A program made the translations under genes and the position numbers. A stretch of 64,000 nucleotides of DNA from Rhodobium gokarnense (GTDB taxonomy: Bacteria > Pseudomonadota > Alphaproteobacteria > Rhizobiales > Rhodobiaceae), in contig NZ_JAOQNS010000003.1 of NCBI RefSeq assembly GCF_025961475.1, positions 472,351-536,350 on the forward strand. The letters are read 5' to 3'. The number at the start of each line of letters is the position of its first letter. The first letter of the stretch is position 1. Shown one piece after another: positions 28,367-40,037 of this stretch. A model generated the notes under the pieces. The model saw nothing but the letters and a program-made list of their open reading frames with translations. It did not search any database and was not told the origin of the DNA.

Positions 28367-29225
28367 GACTTTTCGCTCCCCTGCATCATCAGCGTGTAGA
28401 ACAGCCAGCAGACGAGCAGCGTCATCAGGAAGTAGATGAGGCTCATCGCCGCCGCGATGCCGAGATTGAACTCGCCGAGGGCCGCCTTGACGAGATCGAT
28501 GGACAGAAACGTGGTGGTGTTGCCGGGCCCGCCGCCGGTCAGAACGAACGGCTCTGTGTAGATCATGAAGCTGTCCATAAAGCGGAGCAGGAACGCGATG
28601 GTCAGCACGTGCTTCAGCTTCGGCAACTGGATGAAACGGAACACGGCCCAGCGCGAGGCGCCGTCGATGCGCGCCGCCTGGTAATAGGAATCGTCGATGG
28701 ACCGGAGCCCGGCATAGGCGAGCAACACCACCAGAGACGTCCAGTGCCAGACATCCATCAGCACCACGGTGAACCAGGCGGACATCGGCTGGCGCGTGAA
28801 GTTGTAGTCGAAGCCGAGCCAGTTGAGCCCGTAGCCGAGGAGGCCGATGTCGGGCAGCGCGAAGATGTTCCACATCGCCCCGACCACATTCCACGGGATC
28901 AGGAGCGGCAGCGCCATCAGCACGAGGCAGACCGAGGCCCAGATGCCGCCGCGCGGCATGGCGAGCGCGATGGCAACCCCGAGCGGGATTTCGATAGCCA
29001 GAATCACCCCGGTAAAGACGAACTGCCGGCCGAGCGAGGCGTGGAACCGCTCCGAGGCCAGCACGTCGCGGAACCAGCGCGCGCCCTCAAAGAAGAAGAG
29101 ATTGTCGCCGAAGGTCTCCTGGACCGAATAGTTGACGACCGTCATCAGCGGCACGACGGCGTTGAGCGCGACGATCAGGAGCACCGGCAGCACCATGAAC
29201 CAGGCGCCATTGTTCCAGGTCTTGT

Positions 29226-29229
<4 letters not shown>
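28363..29229 (-). CDS. glpP: GlpP-like ABC permease for glycerol
   Basis: Protein of 288 aa with six predicted spans. Its coupling loop is YYQAARIDGASRWAVFRFIQLP, the EAA motif. It pairs with GlpQ in the membrane. The start overlaps the end of glpT by four bases (ATGA). Family membership is clear, and the substrate is assigned from the surrounding glycerol genes. Confidence 0.9.
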
Positions 29230-30305
<1,076 letters not shown>

Positions 30306-30315
30306 CAAAAAACCT

Positions 30316-31401
<1,086 letters not shown>

Positions 31402-31434
31402 TCTCCGGGGTCCTCCCAAACGACCGGTTTGTGC

Positions 31435-32955
31435 TTATTGGGCAGCCGCGAGCCTTCCGTCTTTCATGTTGTCTTTCAGGAAGTGCGCCAGGGTTTCTTT
31501 ATTATCTTGCGTCAATCGCAACCCGCGTTTGGTGCGGCGCCAAAGGATATCGTCGGCCGTCGTCGCCCACTCGTTTTCCACGAGGTAGCGGACTTCGACC
31601 TCATAGAGATCATATCCGAAATGCGCGCCAAGGTCGCTATGGTTTGCAGCCGCACCCAGCAGGGTCCACGCCCGCGTGCCGTAGAGCCGGACGAGCCGGG
31701 CCGCGTGCTCCGCTTCCAGGAACGGATAGGTTTTCCGGAGCTCGGCAACGAGGTCGTCATAGCCGGTGATGGCGAAATCGCCGCCCGGCAGCGGCGCCGT
31801 CTCCGTCCAGGGTGCGCCCCTCTCGCCGAGGAAATCGCCGATGCGCTCCAGCACCGTCTCGGCGAGCTTGCGATAGGTGGTGATCTTGCCGCCGAAGATG
31901 TTGATGACCGGCGCCGCACCTTCCTCGTCGTCGACCTTCAGGACGTAATCGCGGGTCGCCTGGTGCGCCGCCGTCGCGCCGTCGTCATAGAGCGGGCGCA
32001 CCGCCGAATAGGTCCAGACCACGTCGTCGGTCGTCACGGCTTCAGCGAAATAGTCGCTCGCCGCGTCGCACAGATAGGCCGTCTCGTCGGCCGAGATCGC
32101 GACCTTTGCCGGATCGCCCTCATAGTCGCGGTCGGTGGTGCCGATGAGGGTGAAGTCGTCCTCATAGGGGATCGCGAAGATGATGCGGCCGTCGGAATTC
32201 TGGAAGATGTAGCAGCGGTCGTGGTCGAACAGGCGCTTGACGACGATATGGCTGCCCTGGACGAGCCGGATGTGATGGGCCTCATTGCGGCCGAGGGCCT
32301 CGCCGAGCACATTGTCGACCCAGGGGCCGGCAGCATTGACGAGGAGCTTTGCGGACACCGTGCGCTGCCTGCCGTCGGCGGCTTCAAGGGTCACCTGCCA
32401 CCGACCGTCCTCGCGCCGGGCCGAGATCGCCTTGGTCCGCGGCAGGATGGTGGCGCCGCGGTCGGCCGCGTCGCGCGCATTGAGGACCACCAACCGGGCG
32501 TCGTTGACCCAGCAGTCGGAATATTCGAACGCCTTGGAATAAAGCGGCTTCAGCGGCTTGCCCGCCGCGTCCGTCCGCATGTCGATCGTGCGCGTTCCGC
32601 CGAGATGGCAGCGCCCGCCGAGATGGTCGTAGAGAAAGAGCCCGAGGCGCAACAGCCAGGCCGGACGCAGCCCCTTGTGATGGGGCAGGACAAAACGCAG
32701 CGGCCAGATGATGTGCGGCGCCAGGTGCCACAGCACCTCGCGCTCCTTCAGCGCTTCGCGCACCAGCCGGAACTCGTAATATTCCAGGTAACGCAACCCG
32801 CCATGGATCAGCTTGGTGGAGCCGGAGGAGGTCGCGCTCGCCAAATCGTTCATCTCGGCAAGACACACGGAATAGCCGCGCCCGGCGGCATCCCGGGCGA
32901 TGCCGCATCCATTGATGCCGCCGCCGATAATGACAATGTCGAACGCGTTTCCCAT
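31435..32955 (-). CDS. glpD: GlpD, aerobic glycerol-3-phosphate dehydrogenase
   Basis: FAD enzyme of 506 aa that oxidises glycerol-3-phosphate at the membrane and reduces ubiquinone. It has the dinucleotide motif FDIVIIGGGINGCGIARDAAG near residue 5, then SSGSTKLIHGGLRYLEYYEF, both typical of GlpD, and no cysteine-rich C-terminal domain. I chose the ATG at 32955 over a TTG nine codons upstream. It is the first gene of the glycerol uptake operon. Confidence 0.94.
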   Translation of the reverse strand: MGNAFDIVIIGGGINGCGIARDAAGRGYSVCLAEMNDLASATSSGSTKLIHGGLRYLEYYEFRLVREALKEREVLWHLAPHIIWPLRFVLPHHKGLRPAWLLRLGLFLYDHLGGRCHLGGTRTIDMRTDAAGKPLKPLYSKAFEYSDCWVNDARLVVLNARDAADRGATILPRTKAISARREDGRWQVTLEAADGRQRTVSAKLLVNAAGPWVDNVLGEALGRNEAHHIRLVQGSHIVVKRLFDHDRCYIFQNSDGRIIFAIPYEDDFTLIGTTDRDYEGDPAKVAISADETAYLCDAASDYFAEAVTTDDVVWTYSAVRPLYDDGATAAHQATRDYVLKVDDEEGAAPVINIFGGKITTYRKLAETVLERIGDFLGERGAPWTETAPLPGGDFAITGYDDLVAELRKTYPFLEAEHAARLVRLYGTRAWTLLGAAANHSDLGAHFGYDLYEVEVRYLVENEWATTADDILWRRTKRGLRLTQDNKETLAHFLKDNMKDGRLAAAQ

Positions 32956-33013
32956 CCCCAACCGGTTCTTTTTATTTTGCAACGCAGCAAAACGGGAAAG
33001 ATACGAAATCCAT

Positions 33014-33028
33014 TTCAGTTAAAGTGAA
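33014..33028 (-). promoter_or_regulatory. Candidate GlpR operator upstream of glpD
   Basis: An inverted repeat with TTCA and TGAA arms around seven AT-rich bases, 59-73 bases before the glpD start. DeoR-family repressors such as GlpR bind short repeats of this kind. No second copy confirms it, so this is tentative. Confidence 0.25.
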
Positions 33029-33264
33029 CGTAAAACGAATGTCAATCGAATTTCAGGGCGATCTAAAGAACGGGTCTGATCAGAGACGACGGACGGGGCA
33101 TTGCGCTGGCGACAGGGATGCAACCCGTTGCTGTCGGCCTCAAGACCCTCCTCCGCCCGCACATCCTTTGAAAAAGGTCGGCGGAGGCCGTCGAGGTATT
33201 CGGCGAAAGCCGTCGAGGCACGCAGGCACAAATTTATCCCCGCCCTCACCCCCTCTCCTGCGTC

Positions 33265-33287
33265 ATTGCCGGGCTTGACCCGGCAAT
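33265..33287. repeat. REP-like palindrome
   Basis: Perfect 9-base arms ATTGCCGGG and CCCGGCAAT around CTTGA. The sequence around it resembles a palindrome widespread in intergenic DNA of Hyphomicrobiales. Confidence 0.7.
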
Positions 33288-33343
33288 CCATGAGGCCTTT
33301 CGGAACAATCGGTTAGGTCTTTTTTTGCCGCTCCTCATCATAG

Positions 33344-33366
33344 ACTACCGGGTCGAGCCCGGTAGT
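33344..33366. repeat. REP-like palindrome, second copy type
   Basis: Perfect 9-base arms ACTACCGGG and CCCGGTAGT around TCGAG, 57 bases after the first palindrome and with the same arm and spacer lengths. Probably a diverged member of the same interspersed family. Confidence 0.65.
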
Positions 33367-33496
33367 GACGCGGAGTGGGACGCGCCGGGAGTGCGCGAGC
33401 CTCGAGCGGGATGGCAGTGGTTAAGAGCGGTGATGCCCCGAGCAGGCGGCCGCCGGCCCGCACACCCAACCAATCCAAAAACCGCAACTGCCGCCC

Positions 33497-34264
33497 TCAG
33501 CCCCGCGCCGTCTCGATCAGCTCCACACCGTTTTCCGCGCACATGCGGCGGATGTGATCGAGCTCGCAGCGGTCCGTCACGAAAGTATCGACCTGGGACA
33601 GGTGGCCGATGCGGACCGGTGCCGTTCTCTCGAACTTGGTGGAGTCGGAGACGAGGATGACGTGGCGGGTATTGGCGATGATCGCCTGGGCGACCTTCAC
33701 TTCCCGGAAATCGAAATCGAGCAGCGAGCCGTCCTGGTCGATGGCCGAAACTCCGATCACCGCGTAGTCGACCTTGAACTGGCGGATGAAATCGACGGCG
33801 GCCTCACCGACGACGCCGCCATCGGAGGCCCTGACCACGCCGCCGGCGATCACCACCTCGAACTGGGGATAGATCCGCATCCGGTTGGCGACGTTGATGT
33901 TGTTGGTGATGACCATGAGGCCTTCATGGTCGAGCAGCGCCTCGCCGACGGCCTCCGTGGTGGTGCCGATATTGATGATGATCGAGGCATCGTTCGGTAT
34001 GAGACCGGCCGCGGCAACGCCGATCGCGGCCTTTTCGTGTGCCGCGATCTGCCGGCGCTGCTCGTATTCCATGTTCTCCGTGCCCGACGGCAGCACCGCG
34101 CCGCCATGGATGCGGCTGAGGATGCGGCGCTGGCAGAGATCGTTGAGGTCCTTGCGGATGGTCTGCGGCGTCACATCGAAGCGCGCGGCAAGCTCCTCCA
34201 CCAGCACGCGGCCGTGCTCCTTGGCGAGCGTCACGATCTCCGTATGGCGCGGCGGCAGGTACAT
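33497..34264 (-). CDS. glpR: GlpR, DeoR-family repressor of the glycerol regulon
   Basis: Protein of 255 aa. The N-terminal helix-turn-helix is at about residues 6-55 (VEELAARFDVTPQTIRKDLNDLC), then RIHGGAV, a DeoR hallmark. A C-terminal sugar-phosphate sensor domain with NIGTTTEAVGEAL follows and probably binds glycerol-3-phosphate. It is upstream of glpD on the same strand and divergent from the polyol regulator at 34439. Its own promoter lies in the shared 174-base gap. Confidence 0.9.
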   Translation of the reverse strand: MYLPPRHTEIVTLAKEHGRVLVEELAARFDVTPQTIRKDLNDLCQRRILSRIHGGAVLPSGTENMEYEQRRQIAAHEKAAIGVAAAGLIPNDASIIINIGTTTEAVGEALLDHEGLMVITNNINVANRMRIYPQFEVVIAGGVVRASDGGVVGEAAVDFIRQFKVDYAVIGVSAIDQDGSLLDFDFREVKVAQAIIANTRHVILVSDSTKFERTAPVRIGHLSQVDTFVTDRCELDHIRRMCAENGVELIETARG

Positions 34265-34438
34265 GGCCCGGCTCCCTCCCGTCAGAACTGGATGCGTCGG
34301 CGAGTGTAAATGAAAAAAGCGAAAATAAAAGGAACCGCCGATGACGCGCCGTGAACGCCGATGCGAGCCGTTTGCGATTTCGCCGCGATGGGTGTACCCC
34401 GCAAAAGGATCACCACGACGCGAAAGGCGCTCCCAAAG
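34265..34438. promoter_or_regulatory. Divergent promoter region of glpR and the SorC-family regulator
   Basis: This 174-base gap separates two divergent regulator genes. The part nearest glpR contains an A-rich run with spaced GAAAA repeats (about 34308-34331) that could be a DeoR-type operator. No clear -35/-10 pair was found. Confidence 0.35.
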
Positions 34439-35458
34439 ATGGCTCCGAACGGCGATCGGCTCGACGACGCGGCGCGTGCCGGCTGGCTCTACTACGTCGC
34501 CGGCAACACCCAGGACCAGATCGCCGCGAAGCTCGGCGTCTCGCGCCAGTCGGCCCAGCGGCTGGTCTCCCTCGCCGTCTCCGAGGGCCTCGTCAAGGTG
34601 CGCATCGACCACCCGATCGGCCGCTGCATGGACCTCGCTGCGAGGCTGACGGAGCGCTTCGGCCTCGCCTTCTGCGACGTCGTGCCGACCGACCCGGCGG
34701 CGGCGACGAACATCGTCGGCGTCGCCCAGGCGACCGCCCTTGAGATCGAACGCTGGCTGCGCCAGCCCGAGCCGACCGTGATCGCCATCGGCACCGGCCG
34801 CACCCTGAAAGCGGCCGTGGAACAACTGCCGCCGATCGCCTGCCCCGACCACAAGGTCGTCTCGCTGACCGGCAGCATCGCCCCGGACGGCTCGGCCGCC
34901 TACTACAACGTCATCTTCACCATGGCCGACACGGTGACGGTGCGCTCCTTCCCGTTGCCGCTCCCGGTCATCGCGTCCTCGAAAGAGGAACGCGACATGC
35001 TGCGCTCCCAGCCGATCATCCGCCCGACCCTTGAGCTTGCCGCCCGGGCCGACGTCGCCTTCGTCGGCATCGGCGAGCTCGGCCCCGAGGCGCCGCTCTG
35101 CGTCGACGGCTTCGTCGGCGAGGCGGAGATGGAGGCGATGCGCGCGGCCGGCGCCGCCGGCGAGATCGTCGGCTGGGTGTTCGATACCGACGGCAACGTC
35201 ATGGCCGGCTTCAGCAACGACCGGGTCACCGCGCCGGAACTCGCCCCGGCCCGCGAGCGCCCGACCATCGCCTGTGCCATGGGCGAGAAGAAGCAGGGCG
35301 CGATCCTCGCCGCCCTTGCCGGCCGCCTCATCACCGGTCTCGTCACCGACGAGAAGACCGCCGAGGGCCTGCTCGCGCGCGCCGACGAGGCCCGAACCGG
35401 CGCCGCAAGAACCGCCCCGGCGCCGGCCGCCGGCTGGGCGCCCGCAAAGGCAGACTGA
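34439..35458 (+). CDS. smoC: SorC-family sugar-binding transcriptional regulator of the polyol operon (SmoC-like)
   Basis: Protein of 339 aa. An N-terminal helix-turn-helix (QDQIAAKLGVSRQSAQRLVSLA) is followed by the large SorC sugar-phosphate-binding domain (AIGTGRTLKAAVEQL, SLTGSIAPDGSA, AFVGIGELG). It stands directly before the importer and dehydrogenase genes and probably controls them. A start 51 bases earlier (34388) is possible; the ATG at 34439 was preferred by family length. The C-terminal tail is rich in Ala and Pro and unremarkable. Confidence 0.85.
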   Translation: MAPNGDRLDDAARAGWLYYVAGNTQDQIAAKLGVSRQSAQRLVSLAVSEGLVKVRIDHPIGRCMDLAARLTERFGLAFCDVVPTDPAAATNIVGVAQATALEIERWLRQPEPTVIAIGTGRTLKAAVEQLPPIACPDHKVVSLTGSIAPDGSAAYYNVIFTMADTVTVRSFPLPLPVIASSKEERDMLRSQPIIRPTLELAARADVAFVGIGELGPEAPLCVDGFVGEAEMEAMRAAGAAGEIVGWVFDTDGNVMAGFSNDRVTAPELAPARERPTIACAMGEKKQGAILAALAGRLITGLVTDEKTAEGLLARADEARTGAARTAPAPAAGWAPAKAD

Positions 35459-35656
35459 GGCGGCAGCGCCTTAACGTTTCGCAGAGCACTCCCGGGACAC
35501 GGCCGGGCCGGAGCCGCAACGCGCCGCCGATGTGGTCGTCCGTGCCGGGCCTGTGACAAACGCTTCAACGCGCTGATATTTTGGATGAAATCGCCCCACT
35601 GGCGCAACCCATGGTGCAGCGCAGCACGTTATATACGTTGACTCCACGCACGGTTA

Positions 35657-35691
35657 ATGAGCAAATGCCCAAGGCTGAAGCATTTGCTCAT
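35657..35691. promoter_or_regulatory. Perfect 12-base inverted repeat upstream of smoE, candidate SorC operator
   Basis: Arms ATGAGCAAATGC (35657-35668) and GCATTTGCTCAT (35680-35691) are perfect complements with an 11-base spacer. Each half also contains a near-palindrome of the form TGAGCA-N2-TGCTCA, with one and two mismatches. This fits two operator units bound by one SorC-family tetramer. It lies 44 bases before the smoE start, so it could block transcription or form an RNA hairpin. Confidence 0.6.
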
Positions 35692-35734
35692 CGACGAAGC
35701 AAGGCTCGACCAAAAAGAATTCTGGGAGGATTTC

Positions 35735-37039
35735 ATGACTCTGAAGGCTTTGCTCCTTGGAGCAGGTTCGCTTCTGGTATTGGGCATTGGGGCCCAGGCC
35801 GAGACGCTGACGATCGCTACCGTCAACAACGGTGACATGATCCGTATGCAGAAGCTGACCGACGATTTCACCGCAAAGAATCCCGGCATCGAGCTGGAAT
35901 GGGTGACCATGGAGGAGAACGTGCTGCGCCAGAAGGTGACGCAGGACATCGCCACCAGGGGCGGCCAGTACGATGTCATGACCATCGGCACCTACGAGGT
36001 TCCGATCTGGGCCAAGCAGAACTGGCTGCTGCCGCTCGAGTTCGACGAGGCCTATGACGTCGACGACCTGCTGCCGCCGATCCGGGACGGCCTGACCGCC
36101 GACGGCAAGCTCTACGCCGCGCCGTTCTACGGCGAGTCCTCGATGATCATGTACCGCAAGGACCTGTTCGAAGAGGCCGGCATCGAGATGCCGGACGCCC
36201 CGAGCTGGGACCTCGTTGCCGACGCGGCCCGCAAGATCACCGACAAGGACAAGGAAATCTACGGCATCTGCCTGCGCGGCAAGGCCGGCTGGGGCGAGAA
36301 CATGGCGTTCCTGACCGCCACCGCCAATTCCTTCGGCGCGCGCTGGTTCGACGAGAACTGGCAGCCCCAGTTCGACCAGCCGGAATGGAAGGAAACGCTG
36401 CAGTTCTACGTCGACCTGATGAACGATGCCGGCCCTCCGGGCGCCTCGTCCAACGGCTTCAACGAGAACCTGGCCCTGTTCCAGTCCGGCAAGTGCGGCA
36501 TGTGGATCGACGCCACCGTCGCCGCCTCCTTCGTCACCAACCCTGACGAGAGCAAGGTCGCCGACCAGGTCGGCTTCGCCCTTGCGCCCGACAACGGGCT
36601 CGGCAAGCGCGGCAACTGGCTGTGGGCCTGGACGCTCGCCGTCCCCGCCGGCACCCAGAAGGCCGAAGCCGCGACCAAGTTCATCGAATGGGCGACCTCC
36701 AAGGGCTACCTGGAACTGGTCGCCTCCAAGGAGGGCTGGGCCAACGTGCCGCCGGGCACCCGCACCTCGCTCTACGAGAACCCGGAATACGCCAAGATTC
36801 CGTTCGCCAAGATGACGCTCGACTCGATCAACTCGGCCGACCCGAAGAACCCGACGGTCAAGCCGGTGCCCTATGTCGGCGTCCAGTTCGTGGCGATCCC
36901 GGAATTCCAGGGCCTCGGCACCGCCGTCGGCCAGCAGTTCTCCGCCGCCCTTGCCGGCCAGATCTCGGTCGACCAGGCGCTGCAGAACGCCCAACAGCTG
37001 GCCACGCGCGAGATGACCAAGGCCGGCTACATCAAGTAG
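35735..37039 (+). CDS. smoE: SmoE-like periplasmic polyol-binding protein
   Basis: Protein of 434 aa with a signal peptide (MTLKALLLGAG through GIGAQA, cleavage near residue 21). A family-1 extracellular solute-binding fold follows (FTAKNPGIELEWV, GLTADGKLYAAPFYGESSMIMYR). GGGAGGA lies five bases before the ATG. Family and gene order match the sorbitol/mannitol importers of Sinorhizobium and Rhodobacter. The exact polyol cannot be read from sequence. Confidence 0.9.
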   Translation: MTLKALLLGAGSLLVLGIGAQAETLTIATVNNGDMIRMQKLTDDFTAKNPGIELEWVTMEENVLRQKVTQDIATRGGQYDVMTIGTYEVPIWAKQNWLLPLEFDEAYDVDDLLPPIRDGLTADGKLYAAPFYGESSMIMYRKDLFEEAGIEMPDAPSWDLVADAARKITDKDKEIYGICLRGKAGWGENMAFLTATANSFGARWFDENWQPQFDQPEWKETLQFYVDLMNDAGPPGASSNGFNENLALFQSGKCGMWIDATVAASFVTNPDESKVADQVGFALAPDNGLGKRGNWLWAWTLAVPAGTQKAEAATKFIEWATSKGYLELVASKEGWANVPPGTRTSLYENPEYAKIPFAKMTLDSINSADPKNPTVKPVPYVGVQFVAIPEFQGLGTAVGQQFSAALAGQISVDQALQNAQQLATREMTKAGYIK

Positions 37040-37066
37040 GCCACTCGACCGCGTAAAGAGAGAGGA

Positions 37067-37095
37067 CCGCCGCACGCTTATCTAACCGGCGGCGG
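37067..37095 (+). other. Hairpin after smoE
   Basis: Arms CCGCCGC (37067-37073) and GCGGCGG (37089-37095) around 15 bases, 27 bases after the smoE stop, with no U-run. As with the structure after glpV, it probably protects the binding-protein message from 3' decay. Confidence 0.45.
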
Positions 37096-37160
37096 CCCTC
37101 ACCCCCAACGTTCCGACGCACCTTCTGGCGCCTTTTTCTCGCGACCTTCGGAGAGCCCCG

Positions 37161-38033
37161 ATGGCGACGCTGCACACGCGCACATCCGCCCGCTACATGA
37201 TGGCGCCGGCCGTGCTCCTGCTCCTGGCCTGGATGCTGATACCGCTGGGAATGACGCTCTACTTCTCGTTCCTGCGCTACAACCTCCTGATGCCTGGCAT
37301 GGAGGAATGGACCGGGTTCCTGAACTACAAGTATTTCCTCACCGACCCGGCCTTCGATGACGCGCTCATCAACACGCTGCTCCTGGTCGGCGGAACCCTG
37401 CTCATCACCGTCGTCGGCGGCACTCTTCTCGCCCTGATGCTCGACCAGCCCTTCTTCGGGCGCGGCATCGTCCGGCTCATGGTCATCGCCCCGTTCTTCG
37501 TCATGCCGACCGTCTCGGCGCTCGTGTGGAAGAACATGCTGATGCACCCGGTCTACGGGCTGTTTGCCTGGGTCGCCAAATCGGTCGGCCTGCCGCCGGT
37601 CGACTGGCTCGCCCAGGTGCCGCTCCTGTCCGTCATCATGATCGTCTCCTGGCAATGGCTGCCCTTTGCCACCCTCATCCTGCTGACGGCCATGCAGTCG
37701 CTCGACGAGGAGCAGAAGGAGGCGGCGGAGATGGACGGCGCCGGCGCCATCTCCCGCTTCATCTATATCGTCGTGCCGCATCTGGCCCGGGCGATCACGG
37801 TCGTCATCCTCATCGAGACGATCTTCCTGCTCTCCGTGTTCGCGGAAATCCTCGTCACCACCAATGGCGGCCCCGGCACCCAGTCGACCAACATCACCTA
37901 TCTGGTCTACTCGCTGGCCCTGCTGCAGTTCGACGTCGGCGGCGCATCGGCGGGCGGCATCGTCGCCGTCATCCTGGCGAACATCGTCGCCATCTTCCTC
38001 ATCCGCATGATCGGCAAGAACCTGGATCGATAG
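37161..38033 (+). CDS. smoF: SmoF-like ABC permease
   Basis: Protein of 290 aa with six spans. The coupling loop is KEAAEMDGAGAISRFIYIVVPHL, the EAA motif, and a family tail motif VTTNGGPGTQSTNITYL is present. It forms the polyol channel with SmoG. It is 121 bases after smoE and 9 before smoG. Confidence 0.92.
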   Translation: MATLHTRTSARYMMAPAVLLLLAWMLIPLGMTLYFSFLRYNLLMPGMEEWTGFLNYKYFLTDPAFDDALINTLLLVGGTLLITVVGGTLLALMLDQPFFGRGIVRLMVIAPFFVMPTVSALVWKNMLMHPVYGLFAWVAKSVGLPPVDWLAQVPLLSVIMIVSWQWLPFATLILLTAMQSLDEEQKEAAEMDGAGAISRFIYIVVPHLARAITVVILIETIFLLSVFAEILVTTNGGPGTQSTNITYLVYSLALLQFDVGGASAGGIVAVILANIVAIFLIRMIGKNLDR

Positions 38034-38042
38034 GAGGTCGAC

Positions 38043-38873
38043 ATGGCGCGCGAAGCATCAACATCCCGCAAGCTCACCTACACGGTGATCGGCTGGTCGA
38101 TCGGCCTCCTGATCTTCTTCCCGGTGATCTGGACATTCCTGACCAGCTTCAAGACCGAGGGCGAGGCGATCGCCAATCCGCCGAGCTTCCTGTTCTTCAA
38201 CTGGACGCTGGAGAACTACCACGAGGTCCAGGACCGCTCCGACTACCTGAAGCATGTCATCAACTCCGTGGTCATCTCCTTCGGCTCCACCGGCCTCGGC
38301 CTCTTGATCGCCGTGCCGGCCGCCTGGGCGATGGCGTTCTCGCCGACCAAGCACACCAAGGACATCCTGATGTGGATGCTCTCCACCAAGATGCTGCCGC
38401 CGGTCGGCGTGCTGGTGCCGATCTACCTGATCTTCCGGGACTACAACCTGCTCGACACCCAGCTCGGCCTCGTCATCGTCATGACGCTGATCAACCTGCC
38501 GATCATCGTATGGATGCTCTATACATACTTCAGGGAGATCCCCGGCGAGATCCTGGAGGCCGCCCGCATGGACGGCGCCTCGCTCGGCAAGGAGATCATC
38601 TACGTCCTTGCGCCGATGGCCGTGCCCGGCATCGCCTCGACGGTCCTCCTCAACCTGATCCTTGCCTGGAACGAGGCGTTCTGGACGCTCAACCTGACGG
38701 CCGCCAAGGCGGCGCCGCTGACCGCGTTCATCGCCTCCTATTCCAGTCCGGAAGGCCTGTTCTGGGCCAAGCTTTCCGCCGCCTCGACGCTGGCGATCGC
38801 ACCGATTCTCATCATCGGCTGGTTCTCGCAGAAGCAGCTCGTCCGCGGCCTCACCTTCGGCGCGGTGAAATAG
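38043..38873 (+). CDS. smoG: SmoG-like ABC permease
   Basis: Protein of 276 aa with six spans and the EAA coupling loop EILEAARMDGASLGKEIIYVLAPM. GGAGG lies four bases before the ATG. Partner of SmoF. The segment WMLSTKMLPPVGVLVPIYL is typical of the second permease of sugar-alcohol importers. Confidence 0.92.
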   Translation: MAREASTSRKLTYTVIGWSIGLLIFFPVIWTFLTSFKTEGEAIANPPSFLFFNWTLENYHEVQDRSDYLKHVINSVVISFGSTGLGLLIAVPAAWAMAFSPTKHTKDILMWMLSTKMLPPVGVLVPIYLIFRDYNLLDTQLGLVIVMTLINLPIIVWMLYTYFREIPGEILEAARMDGASLGKEIIYVLAPMAVPGIASTVLLNLILAWNEAFWTLNLTAAKAAPLTAFIASYSSPEGLFWAKLSAASTLAIAPILIIGWFSQKQLVRGLTFGAVK

Positions 38874-38885
38874 GGGTTCGTCATC

Positions 38886-39884
<999 letters not shown>

Positions 39885-40037
39885 CATGGAGCACCCGGAC
39901 GGCAGCACGGCGGGCGTCACCGCAAGGGCCGCCCGCCGCGCTGCGCCAGGTGTGGATGAGATCGCCGCCCGGACCGGCACCGCCGCCGGCGGCAACTGGA
40001 CGAGCTGACGGCACCGCCGCCGGCACAGGAGGAAACC

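Larger units (their letters stand above)
32956..33496. promoter_or_regulatory. glpD promoter region with two REP-like palindromes
   Basis: A gap of 541 bases between glpD and glpR with no gene. Close to glpD the DNA is AT-rich and holds an inverted repeat TTCA-N7-TGAA (33014-33028), a possible GlpR operator. Farther up lie two palindromes with matching design: 9-base arms ATTGCCGGG/CCCGGCAAT (33265-33287) and ACTACCGGG/CCCGGTAGT (33344-33366), each with a five-base spacer. The rest shows no structure I can name. Confidence 0.5.

Noticed and set aside
27566..28894. A 442-residue open frame covering glpQ
   Set aside because: The first 176 residues are an out-of-frame reading of glpP. The permease proper begins at 28366.
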